Shown: positions 1-5,744 of the stretch, piece after piece
Numbering within the stretch: the first letter of the stretch is position 1
Layout of the letters: every line of letters starts with the position of its first letter
Assembly: GCA_004525465.1 (NCBI GenBank)
Contig: SPCN01000083.1
Location: forward strand, 1 to 8,768
DNA: 8,768 nt
From: Chrysiogenales bacterium
GTDB taxonomy: Bacteria > Acidobacteriota > Aminicenantia > UBA2199
Direction: 5' to 3'
Made by a program: the position numbers and the translations under genes
Notes under the pieces: model-generated
What the model was told of the DNA's origin: nothing
The model's database searches: none
Seen by the model: only the letters and a program-made list of their open reading frames with translations

Positions 1-143
1 AGCAGATGACCGCCGGCATCGGCAGCGTCAAGGCGCGCTTTGGCTTCTCGGCCCTGCGCAGCGCCCGTTCCTTGCTGCTGGACGACCTGTACCCGCTGGA
101 AAGGGAAGGGACGGTGCTGAAGACGGCGTCGTTGACCAAGTGA
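1..143 (+). CDS. Probable Y-family DNA polymerase (DinB/Pol IV-like), C-terminal end only
   Basis: This is the last 46 codons of a gene that begins before the window; the reading frame starts at base 3 and stops at TGA 141-143. The visible tail contains VKARFGFSALRSAR, then LYPLEREGTVLKTASLTK. That resembles the end of the little-finger domain of bacterial DinB/Pol IV-type translesion polymerases, where an 'I..IR.RFG..A(L/V)R' helix is followed by a short 'PLEREGFVL(K/R)TPSL' tail. No catalytic residues are visible because the palm domain lies upstream. A DnaE2-like polymerase follows on the same strand about 400 bases later. Pairing of a Y-family polymerase with DnaE2 is known from SOS mutagenesis cassettes and supports the call. 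It could also be an ImuB-like non-catalytic paralogue; the tail alone cannot separate these. Confidence 0.6.
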   Translation, partial: QMTAGIGSVKARFGFSALRSARSLLLDDLYPLEREGTVLKTASLTK

Positions 144-168
144 AGAAGACATCAGATGACAGAAAATA

Positions 169-199
169 GTTCGATGTTCGATGTTCGATGTTCGAAGTT
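169..199 (+). repeat. Tandem heptads of GTTCGAT
   Basis: Four consecutive 7-bp units start at 169, 176, 183 and 190 (GTTCGAT three times, then GTTCGAA), followed by a partial GTT. They lie 25 bases after the stop codon of the upstream polymerase. The same word occurs again near 5746-5769 (GTTCGAT, GTTCGAC), so this is one of several short word families shared among spacers of this window. Confidence 0.85.
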
Positions 200-244
200 A
201 AAGAGAAAAAGGAAATTTATCGATATCAATAAACTTCCAGATCG

Positions 245-457
245 CAAGTTCCAAATTTCAAATAAATTCCAAGTCCCAAATTCCAATGTTCCAAACAAAG
301 GCGCTTATAGAGTGTTTTCAGTAGGGAACGCAGATCTGCGTTCCCTACCTGGGCAGATCTCTTGCGATGTGAATTTTTATTATTTTCTCAGTTTAGGTCA
401 TTTGCTCATTGGTGCTTGGTGCTTGTTTGAAATTTGCTGCTTGGAATTTGGTGCTTT
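245..457. repeat. Long imperfect inverted repeat built from 7-bp units (CAAATTT/TTGGTGC family)
   Basis: The left arm, 245-293, reads as seven back-to-back heptads: CAAGTTC, CAAATTT, CAAATAA, ATTCCAA, GTCCCAA, ATTCCAA, TGTTCCA. The right arm, 409-457, is again seven heptads: TTGGTGC twice, TTGTTTG, AAATTTG, CTGCTTG, GAATTTG, GTGCTTT. The right arm is the approximate reverse complement of the left; over the best five units I count 26 of 35 matching bases. The arms enclose 115 bases that hold a perfect 28-bp palindrome (321-348). The whole element is AT-rich, unlike the flanking genes. Single-stranded DNA or RNA could fold into a long imperfect hairpin. I see no coding capacity and no transposase. 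Confidence 0.8.
321..348. repeat. Perfect 28-bp palindrome
   Basis: The half-site GTAGGGAACGCAGA is followed directly by its exact reverse complement, TCTGCGTTCCCTAC, with no loop. It sits near the middle of the heptad inverted repeat 245-457. No T-run follows, so it does not look like a simple intrinsic terminator. It could be a cruciform, a site for a dimeric protein, or the core of a small palindromic repeat. Confidence 0.9.
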
Positions 458-474
458 GCTTTTTCTTCACCATG

Positions 475-538
475 AACCGTATACCGTATGCCGTACACCG
501 ATCTCTCTTCCTCGTCACTCGTCACTTGTCACATGTTA
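475..538 (+). repeat. Two further heptad runs directly before the polymerase start
   Basis: Positions 475-502 hold four units of the ACCGT family (AACCGTA, TACCGTA, TGCCGTA, CACCGAT). Positions 511-538 hold four units of a GTCA family (CTCGTCA twice, CTTGTCA, CATGTTA). The last unit ends 7 bases before the ATG of the DnaE2-like gene. Open frame upstream of that ATG (possible starts at 488 and 530) is therefore repeat sequence rather than conserved protein. The ACCGT family recurs, often in mirror image, at 2950-2977, 3157-3191, 4091-4125 and 4175-4202. Confidence 0.85.
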
Positions 539-544
539 CACCCC

Positions 545-2995
545 ATGAACTACGTCCCCTTACGAGTCTATTCCGTCTTCTCCCAGGGCGCGGGCGCCGT
601 GGACGCCGCCTCCCTGGCCGCTATCATGGAAAAGGCCGGGCTGCCCTACCTGCCGCTTTGCGACCCCATGTCGCTGATCGGCTGGGAGAGATTCAAGAAA
701 GAGGCCGTTCGCCGCGGCCTGAAGCCGCTGCTGGGCACCGAGATCAAGCTGCCGGAAAAGGGCGCCCTGCTGCTGTTCCCGCTTTCCGGCCAGGGCTACC
801 TCTCCCTGGTCTCCTGCCTGAACCGCCGCGCCCTGCCCGCCAGCTTGCGCGACCTGGTGGCGGTTTTTCTGCCGCTGCGGCCCGACGGCGATTTCCTGCT
901 CCGGCTGCAGGCCAAGATCGGTCGGGAAAATTTTTACCTGGGCCTGGAATGGCAGAGCGGCCAATGGCTGAGCGCCTGGAGCGCGGAATCCGGCGTCCCC
1001 CTGGTCTGGGCGCAAGCCCTGCGCTGGACCGGCGACGCGCGCAAATACGCCGTGGCCCGGGCGGTTTTTCAGCACCTGCCCCTGCCGGAAACCCTGAAAA
1101 CCGACACCGCCCTGGACGGCCTGTTGCCGGCTGCGTCCATACTGCGCCGCTGGGGGGAAAACGGCCGCCGGGCCATGACCAACACCGTGCGCCTGGCCGA
1201 ACGCGTGGCCTTCGGTTTCGACCGCCTGGACGAACTGTTTCCCGACGGCGGCAGTGACCTGGAGGTCCTGGTGCGCAAAAAAATGGACCAGCGCCGCTCC
1301 GGACCCGTTCAACGCGAGCGCGCCCTCCATGAGCTCCAGGTGATCCGCAAGACCGGGGCGGCGGCTTATTTTCTCATCGCCGCGGCCATTGCCGATTTCT
1401 GTCGCCGCCAGCGCATTTTTTTCAACCTGCGCGGCTCGGGCGCCTCCTCATTCGTGCTGTTCCTGCTGGGCATGTCGCGAGTCGACCCGCTGGCGCACGG
1501 CCTGCTGTTCGAGCGCTTCGTCAACAGCCAGCGCGACGACCTGCCCGACATCGACATCGACATCGATTCGTCGCGGCGCGGCGAGGTGTTCCAATGGCTA
1601 TTCCGGCATTACGGCGAGCGGGCGGCCTTTGTCTCAAGCCACAAGTTTTTCGGCGCCCGTTCGGCCCTGTACGAAACGGCCCGGGCCTTCGGCTTCAACC
1701 CCGAGGAGGCCCACGCCCTGACCAGGCCCCTGCCCATGTTCGCCGAACCGGCCGAACTGGCCGCCAGGGGCAAGGGAGCGCACTCCGGGGTTTACCAGGC
1801 GGCGGCACTGCTCGACGGGGTGTTCAAGGAACTTTCCCTGCACGTGGGTGGCGTGGTTTTTTCAGGGCAGGCCGTGAGCCGCGCCCTGCCCCTGACCCGG
1901 TCACCCGAAGGTTTTCCGCAGTTGGTCTGGGACAAGGACACGGTCGAGCGCCTGCGCATTTTTAAACTCGACCTGCTGGGCGTGCGCGGTTTCGAGGTTA
2001 TCGCCCCCCTGGCCCTGAACGGGGAGGCGGACGGCATGGACGCCCTCGTCTGGCAGAATATCCAACAGGCCCGCACCCTGGGCTGCTTTCAATTGGAAAG
2101 TCCGTTGGCCCGGGAAAACCTGCTGAAAGCGCGACCGGGCAGTTTGCAGGAACTGGCCATAGCCGTGGCCATCATCCGCCCCGGCCCGGCCAAGTCGGGG
2201 ATGAAGGCAGCCTACCTGGAGCGCCGGCCTCCCTGCCACCCGCTGCTGGGACAGCTTTTCCCGCACAGTCGCGGCGCCCTGATCTTCGAGGAGCAGATCG
2301 CCGTACTGCTACACCACGTCTGCGGCTGGAGCCTGGAGCAGGCCGAGAAGGTGCGCAAGGAGCTTAAAAGAAGAAGGGGAGAGGAATGGCGCGATGATTT
2401 TTTCGCTTCGGGCCGGAAAAACGGCTGGAGCGGGGACGAGCTCGAATTGTTCTGGAAGCTGGCTCTGGATTTTTCACTCTACGCCTTTTGCCAGGCGCAC
2501 AGCCTGGCCTACGCCTACGCCGCGTACCTTTCGGCCTGGCTGAAAACCCGCCAGCCGCTGCAGTTTTTCTGTCGGCTGCTGAACGCCGGCGGCGGTTACT
2601 ATCAGCGGCCCGATTACATTGCCGAAGCGAAAAAATGGGGGCTGGCCATACTGGCGCCGGACGTCAACCGCAGCGGCCTGGGTTTTACCTGCGAGCAGGG
2701 CGCCATACGCTGCGGTTTGCTGGCGGTAAAGGGCATCGGTGAAAAACTGGCCTCGCGCATAGTGGAAACCCGCGGCCAAGACTACGCGAGCCTGGAGGAT
2801 CTCCTGCTCAAAACGCGCCTGGGCGAACGCGACCTTTCGGCGCTGCTGGCGGTTTCGGCTTTGCATTGTTTGGGCCGCGACGGCTTCAGCGCCAGGGAGA
2901 AACAGGCGAACTGGGACAAATACCTTGGCTTTCAGCCGTCAGAACTTGGTTCACGGCGGACGGCGGAAGGCGTACGGTACAAGAAAATATTGTAA
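545..2995 (+). CDS. dnaE2: Compact DnaE2-like (error-prone C-family) DNA polymerase III alpha subunit with degenerate PHP domain
   Basis: This 816-residue protein is a C-family DNA polymerase. The palm carries LPDIDIDID (D335-D341, with D337 and D339 aligning to the catalytic pair) and a third acid in KLDLLG (D476). Other family motifs are RGSGASS at 296-302, GCFQLES near 513 and IRPGP at 544-548, followed by a helix-hairpin-helix (about 724-742, AVKGIGEKLA). The N-terminal PHP domain is present but lacks expected metal ligands: the HxH site is R7-V-Y9, the DH site is D40-P41, and the later NDVH site is Q-A-L-R160. DnaE and DnaE2 proteins are usually about 1,000-1,160 residues; this one ends soon after the helix-hairpin-helix and lacks the OB-fold and tau-binding regions. 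ATG 545 was chosen because upstream starts lie in repeats; no clear ribosome site is visible. The final ~14 codons are repeat-derived. The preceding Y-family gene suggests a translesion (mutasome) role, which is inference. Confidence 0.85.
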   Translation: MNYVPLRVYSVFSQGAGAVDAASLAAIMEKAGLPYLPLCDPMSLIGWERFKKEAVRRGLKPLLGTEIKLPEKGALLLFPLSGQGYLSLVSCLNRRALPASLRDLVAVFLPLRPDGDFLLRLQAKIGRENFYLGLEWQSGQWLSAWSAESGVPLVWAQALRWTGDARKYAVARAVFQHLPLPETLKTDTALDGLLPAASILRRWGENGRRAMTNTVRLAERVAFGFDRLDELFPDGGSDLEVLVRKKMDQRRSGPVQRERALHELQVIRKTGAAAYFLIAAAIADFCRRQRIFFNLRGSGASSFVLFLLGMSRVDPLAHGLLFERFVNSQRDDLPDIDIDIDSSRRGEVFQWLFRHYGERAAFVSSHKFFGARSALYETARAFGFNPEEAHALTRPLPMFAEPAELAARGKGAHSGVYQAAALLDGVFKELSLHVGGVVFSGQAVSRALPLTRSPEGFPQLVWDKDTVERLRIFKLDLLGVRGFEVIAPLALNGEADGMDALVWQNIQQARTLGCFQLESPLARENLLKARPGSLQELAIAVAIIRPGPAKSGMKAAYLERRPPCHPLLGQLFPHSRGALIFEEQIAVLLHHVCGWSLEQAEKVRKELKRRRGEEWRDDFFASGRKNGWSGDELELFWKLALDFSLYAFCQAHSLAYAYAAYLSAWLKTRQPLQFFCRLLNAGGGYYQRPDYIAEAKKWGLAILAPDVNRSGLGFTCEQGAIRCGLLAVKGIGEKLASRIVETRGQDYASLEDLLLKTRLGERDLSALLAVSALHCLGRDGFSAREKQANWDKYLGFQPSELGSRRTAEGVRYKKIL

Positions 2996-3191
2996 GAATT
3001 AAATTCCAAATCTCAAGCACCAAGCACCAAACAAGCAGCAAATTCCAATTACAAATGACCCAAACGAAAAAAAGGCTCTAAAAAGGGCTTTTGTTTAGGA
3101 CATTGGAATTTGGAACTTGGGATTTAATGTCCTACTGTCGCCTTCTCTTCATCGTTACCGTCCGCCGTATGCCGTATACCGTGCACCGAGC
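2950..3191. repeat. Nested heptad inverted repeat after the DnaE2-like gene
   Basis: Two word families are nested. The outer left arm at 2950-2977 reads TTCACGG, CGGACGG, CGGAAGG, CGTACGG and is mirrored at 3157-3191 by ACCGTCC, GCCGTAT, GCCGTAT, ACCGTGC, ACCGAGC. The inner left arm at 3003-3058 begins ATTCCAA, ATCTCAA, GCACCAA, GCACCAA, and is mirrored at 3103-3123 by TTGGAAT, TTGGAAC, TTGGGAT. Between the inner arms, AAACGAAAA (from 3062) can pair roughly with TTTTGTTT (from 3090), which may help end transcription of the polymerase gene. The outer left arm lies inside the coding region, so the element overlaps the 3' end of the gene. The spacer 2996-3276 holds this repeat plus the promoter of the next operon and no credible gene. 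Confidence 0.85.
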
Positions 3192-3213
3192 TCGCCTGCC
3201 GACCAGCCCAGGT

Positions 3214-3242
3214 TTGACTTTGCCCAAACGGCTGATTATAAT
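3214..3242 (+). promoter_or_regulatory. Sigma70-type promoter for the glutaredoxin-reductase operon
   Basis: TTGACT (3214-3219) and a consensus TATAAT (3237-3242) are separated by 17 bases, matching the housekeeping sigma factor consensus at 11 of 12 positions. Transcription would start near 3249, giving a leader of about 28 bases that contains AGGAGG (3262-3267), 9 bases before the ATG at 3277. The promoter starts about 20 bases after the end of the heptad repeat. Confidence 0.75.
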
Positions 3243-3276
3243 TCTTTTACTGGAAAGCGGCAGGAGGAAATAACCC

Positions 3277-3561
3277 ATGAAATCTTTCACCCACGTGGAC
3301 GGAAAGGATTGCGGCAAGATCACTTTTTATGGTTTGAGCACCTGCGTCTGGTGCCGCAAGACGCGGCACCTGCTGGACAAATTGGGCGTGGCCTACGATT
3401 ACGTGTACGTGGACCTGCTGACGCCCGCAGAGCAGGAACAGGCCATGGAGCAGGTACGGCGCTGGAACCCGGGCGAATCGTTCCCCACCCTGGTGTTCAA
3501 TGACTCGTCCTGCGTTCTGGGTTTCGATGAAGAAAAGATCAAGGCGGCGGTCAAGCTATGA
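3277..3561 (+). CDS. Glutaredoxin-family (NrdH-like) thiol-disulfide oxidoreductase
   Basis: A 94-residue cytoplasmic thioredoxin-fold protein. ITFYGLSTCVWCRKTRHLL carries the redox-active CxxC (C23-V-W-C26) at the end of the first strand and start of the first helix. ESFPTLV supplies the cis-proline (P70) that faces the active site, and VLGFDEEKI (80-88) is the glutaredoxin 'GF' region before the last helix. Length is normal for the family. The start is secure: AGGAGG at 3262-3267 and a good promoter just upstream. The stop overlaps the next start as ATGA, so the two genes are very likely co-translated. The context implies it is reduced by the neighbouring ferredoxin:disulfide reductase rather than by glutathione or NADPH-thioredoxin reductase. 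Its final target (for example ribonucleotide reductase or peroxidases) cannot be read from the sequence. Confidence 0.9.
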   Translation: MKSFTHVDGKDCGKITFYGLSTCVWCRKTRHLLDKLGVAYDYVYVDLLTPAEQEQAMEQVRRWNPGESFPTLVFNDSSCVLGFDEEKIKAAVKL

Positions 3562-4073
3562 ACAGGGAAACAGGGATAAGTGACGCGGTCGTTGACGCCC
3601 TGCTGGAAAAACTGCTGCTTGAAGCCGAGGCCTCGGGCTACCATCTGAATCCCGACCGCGAATTCACTCGAGAACTGGTCCGCAGCCTGCTGGTCAACCA
3701 GGAACGCTACGGCTACTGGGCCTGCCCTTGCCGGTTGGCCGCGGGCGACAAAGCCGTGGACCTCGACATCATCTGTCCCTGCGATTACCGTGATGCCGAT
3801 TTGAACGAGTTCGGCGCCTGCTTCTGCGCCCTGTATGTCGGTCAGGAGATCCTCGCAGGCAAGAAGCAAGCGGCCGCCATTCCCGAACGCCGGCCACCGG
3901 CAAGCGAACGCCGGGCCGCCATGTCCGCGACCTCCGGAACCGCGCCGCTTGGCAAACTTTCCCTGCCGGTTTGGCGCTGCAAGGTCTGCGGCTACTTGTG
4001 CGCCCGCGCCGATCCGCCTGAGGTCTGCCCGATCTGCAAGGCCAAGAGGGACAGGTTCGAAAGATTCATATAG
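3558..4073 (+). CDS. Ferredoxin:disulfide (thioredoxin) reductase catalytic subunit with C-terminal rubredoxin domain
   Basis: This 171-residue protein is the catalytic subunit type of ferredoxin:thioredoxin reductase, whose [4Fe-4S] cluster sits next to a redox-active disulfide and passes electrons from ferredoxin to small thiol proteins. The signature cysteine pairs are CPC (C56, C58), CPC (C73, C75) and CFC (C88, C90), in YGYWACPCRLA, IICPCDYRDADL and FGACFCALYV. A charged, alanine-rich linker (about 101-135) leads to a rubredoxin-type knuckle pair, WRCKVCGYLC (C141, C144) and EVCPICKAKRDRFE (C157, C160), which should bind one iron. This matches the archaeal/bacterial ferredoxin:disulfide reductase (FDR) form known from Methanosarcina acetivorans, rather than the plant form with a separate variable subunit. 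The residue before the last cluster cysteine is Phe89, where plant enzymes have an essential His. ATGA overlap with the glutaredoxin gene marks the likely substrate. Confidence 0.92.
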   Translation: MNRETGISDAVVDALLEKLLLEAEASGYHLNPDREFTRELVRSLLVNQERYGYWACPCRLAAGDKAVDLDIICPCDYRDADLNEFGACFCALYVGQEILAGKKQAAAIPERRPPASERRAAMSATSGTAPLGKLSLPVWRCKVCGYLCARADPPEVCPICKAKRDRFERFI

Positions 4074-4090
4074 GGATTTGCAGGATCTTG

Positions 4091-4209
4091 GTGTACGGTA
4101 TACGGTAGACGGTTTACGGTAAGAAAGCGGAATTGAAAAAGGACATCTCCAATAAAATTGCTTTTTTCTTAACCTTTTACCGTACACCGTCAACCGTAAA
4201 CCGAGTCCC
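4091..4209. repeat. Heptad inverted repeat between convergent genes; possible bidirectional terminator
   Basis: The left arm (from 4097) reads GGTATAC, GGTAGAC, GGTTTAC, GGTAAGA. The reverse complement of the right arm (4175-4202) reads GGTTTAC, GGTTGAC, GGTGTAC, GGTAAAA. That is 24 of 28 matches, with exactly one difference in every heptad. The stem can continue inward, with AAGAAAGC (4121-4128) pairing to GC and TTTTTTCTT (4160-4170). It fills the gap between the reductase gene stop (4073) and the oppositely oriented aminotransferase stop (4223), a position where a shared terminator would be expected. There is no classic GC stem followed by a T-run, so the terminator role is inference. Confidence 0.8.
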
Positions 4210-4222
4210 GTAAGTTCGAACC

Positions 4223-5686
4223 TCACCATGGCTTGAAATCTCTCCTGAGGTCAGGGAGGGTGCCTTTCCAGACGCGGTGATGGAATTCGGCTGTATGCGG
4301 ATCTAAAATGTAATCTTCCTGCCAGCGTTCGTAATTGTCCAGCACTTCGTGCACGGCCGCGGCGATAAAGGATACTTCCTCTTCGCTTAAAACAGGATGC
4401 AGCGAAATGCGCACCCAGCCCGGTTTTTCCGACAGGTCGCCGAGGTTGATCTTCTCGGTGATGTGGCGCGAGAGTTCGCGCTTGACCTGCAGCAGGATGT
4501 GGCCGTAGGTGCCGGCGCAGGAACAGCCGCCCCGGGTCTGGATGCCGAAGCGGTCATTGAGCAGGCGGACAATCAGGTTATGGTGCCGGTGCAGCGAATA
4601 AAAGGATATAATGCCCAGCCGGTTCTGCTGGCCGGCTTCAAGCACTTCGATGCCGGGATGCTCGTTCAGCTTTTTCAGCAACGTGTTCTTCAATTTCTCT
4701 TCGCGGGCCAGGATGGCGGTGCTGCCCATGTCTTCCTTGAGCTGGATGGCCAGGGCGGCGCGGATGGCCTGCAGGAAACCCGGCGTGCCGCCGTCTTCGC
4801 GAATCTCAATGTCGTCGTAGTACTTCTGTTCCCCCCAGGGATTGGTCCATAGCACCGTGCCGCCCCCGGGATGATCGGGCACGCGGTTGTGGTAAAGCTC
4901 CTTGCTGAGCACCATCACCCCCGAAGCGCCCGGACCACCCAGAAATTTGTGCGGAGAAAAAAACACGGCGTCCAGCCTTTGCTCGGTTTTCGTCGGATGC
5001 ATATCCATGGCCACGTAGGGTGCGGCGGCGGCAAAATCAACAAAGCAATAGCCGCCGTGGCGGTGCATGATCTCGGCCATCTGCTGGTAGGGCGTATGGA
5101 TGCCGGTGACGTTGGAACAGGCCGTGAACGAGCCGATCTTCAGTTCGCGGTGGGCGTGACGCTTGAGGATCTGTTCCAGGTGGGAAAGGTCGGGGAGGCC
5201 GTCAGGGTCACGGCGAATGATCTCCACGTGGCAGTAGCATTCGTTCCAGGATGTCTGGTTGGAATGGTGTTCCATGTGAGTGATGACGACCAGCGGCTTT
5301 TTGCGGCTGCGGCCCGGAAGTTTGCCGCAATACTGCTCCGGGATCCTTAAACCCAGGAGGCGTTGCAGTTTGTTGATGACCGCGGTCATGCCGAAACCGG
5401 AAAAAAAGATGGCATCTGTGTCTTTGGCGTGCACGTGGCGCTTGATGATCTGCTGCGCTTGACGGTAGGCTGCGGTCATGTTGGTGCCGGTCACCGTGGT
5501 TTCGGTGTGGGTGTTGCCGACGAACGGGCCTATCTGGTCGGCCACAAACTCTTCGATCGGCCGGTAAAGGCGGCCGCTGGCTGTCCAATCGGCATAGATG
5601 ATGCGCCTTTCTCCGTTGGGCGTGGCGAAGGTTTTGTCGATGCCGATCACCTGGTTGCGGTAGGGGGTAAAATCTTTCACAAGCAC
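4223..5686 (-). CDS. Class V PLP-dependent aminotransferase / cysteine desulfurase-like enzyme
   Basis: A fold-type I PLP enzyme of about 487 residues from the chosen GTG start. Numbered from there, the lysine that should bind PLP is K247 in FFSPHKFLGGPGASG, the pyridine-nitrogen aspartate is D217 in CFVDFAAAAPY, and the stacking histidine lies in THMEHHSNQ (about 140-141). RGGCSCAG carries C388 and C390; C390 aligns with the catalytic cysteine of SufS-type desulfurases (RxGxxCA), so cysteine desulfuration is possible. The protein is longer than SufS (about 406), and no Fe-S assembly genes are near, so the substrate is open. Start choice: the ORF extends to ATG 5710, but that ATG overlaps the -10 box of a strong promoter. 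Within the expected transcript, AAGGA (5698-5694) lies 7 bases before GTG 5686; GTG 5680 with AGAGG is an alternative. Confidence 0.85.
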   Translation of the reverse strand: MLVKDFTPYRNQVIGIDKTFATPNGERRIIYADWTASGRLYRPIEEFVADQIGPFVGNTHTETTVTGTNMTAAYRQAQQIIKRHVHAKDTDAIFFSGFGMTAVINKLQRLLGLRIPEQYCGKLPGRSRKKPLVVITHMEHHSNQTSWNECYCHVEIIRRDPDGLPDLSHLEQILKRHAHRELKIGSFTACSNVTGIHTPYQQMAEIMHRHGGYCFVDFAAAAPYVAMDMHPTKTEQRLDAVFFSPHKFLGGPGASGVMVLSKELYHNRVPDHPGGGTVLWTNPWGEQKYYDDIEIREDGGTPGFLQAIRAALAIQLKEDMGSTAILAREEKLKNTLLKKLNEHPGIEVLEAGQQNRLGIISFYSLHRHHNLIVRLLNDRFGIQTRGGCSCAGTYGHILLQVKRELSRHITEKINLGDLSEKPGWVRISLHPVLSEEEVSFIAAAVHEVLDNYERWQEDYILDPHTAEFHHRVWKGTLPDLRRDFKPW

Positions 5687-5708
5687 CTCTCGGTCCTTTT
5701 TTCCCCCC

Positions 5709-5737
5709 ATTTTATTTCATCTGCCGCTTGCAGTCAA
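5709..5737 (-). promoter_or_regulatory. Sigma70-type promoter for the aminotransferase gene, overlapping the longest-ORF ATG
   Basis: Read on the minus strand, TTGACT (5737-5732) is followed after 17 bases by TAAAAT (5714-5709), 10 of 12 consensus positions. The last two bases of the -10 box are the A and T of the upstream ATG at 5710. Transcripts would begin near 5702, inside the longest open frame, so translation would have to start at GTG 5686 or GTG 5680. Confidence 0.65.
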
Positions 5738-5744
5738 GGGTTGG

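Noticed and set aside
169..199. GTTC direct repeats as an alphaproteobacterial-type LexA box (GTTC-N7-GTTC)
   Set aside because: The GTTC words are spaced 7 bases start to start (N3) or 14 (N10), never 11 (N7), and they belong to a wider repeat family.
362..383. TTGCGA ... TATTAT as a promoter for the DnaE2-like gene
   Set aside because: The two boxes are only 10 bases apart, too close for a sigma70 promoter.
245..538. CRISPR array
   Set aside because: Units are 7 bp and contiguous, with no conserved longer repeat, no spacers and no cas genes nearby.
156..548. Open frame of 130 codons on the plus strand
   Set aside because: It translates heptad repeats and the palindrome, has no ribosome site and no recognisable domain, and overlaps the start of the DnaE2-like gene.
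560..1330. Long minus-strand open frame within the DnaE2-like gene
   Set aside because: It is an antisense shadow of a GC-rich gene whose plus-strand product carries clear polymerase motifs.
3091..3273. Open frame of 60 codons between the polymerase and glutaredoxin genes
   Set aside because: It lies across the inner and outer repeat arms and the promoter, with no ribosome site and no family resemblance.
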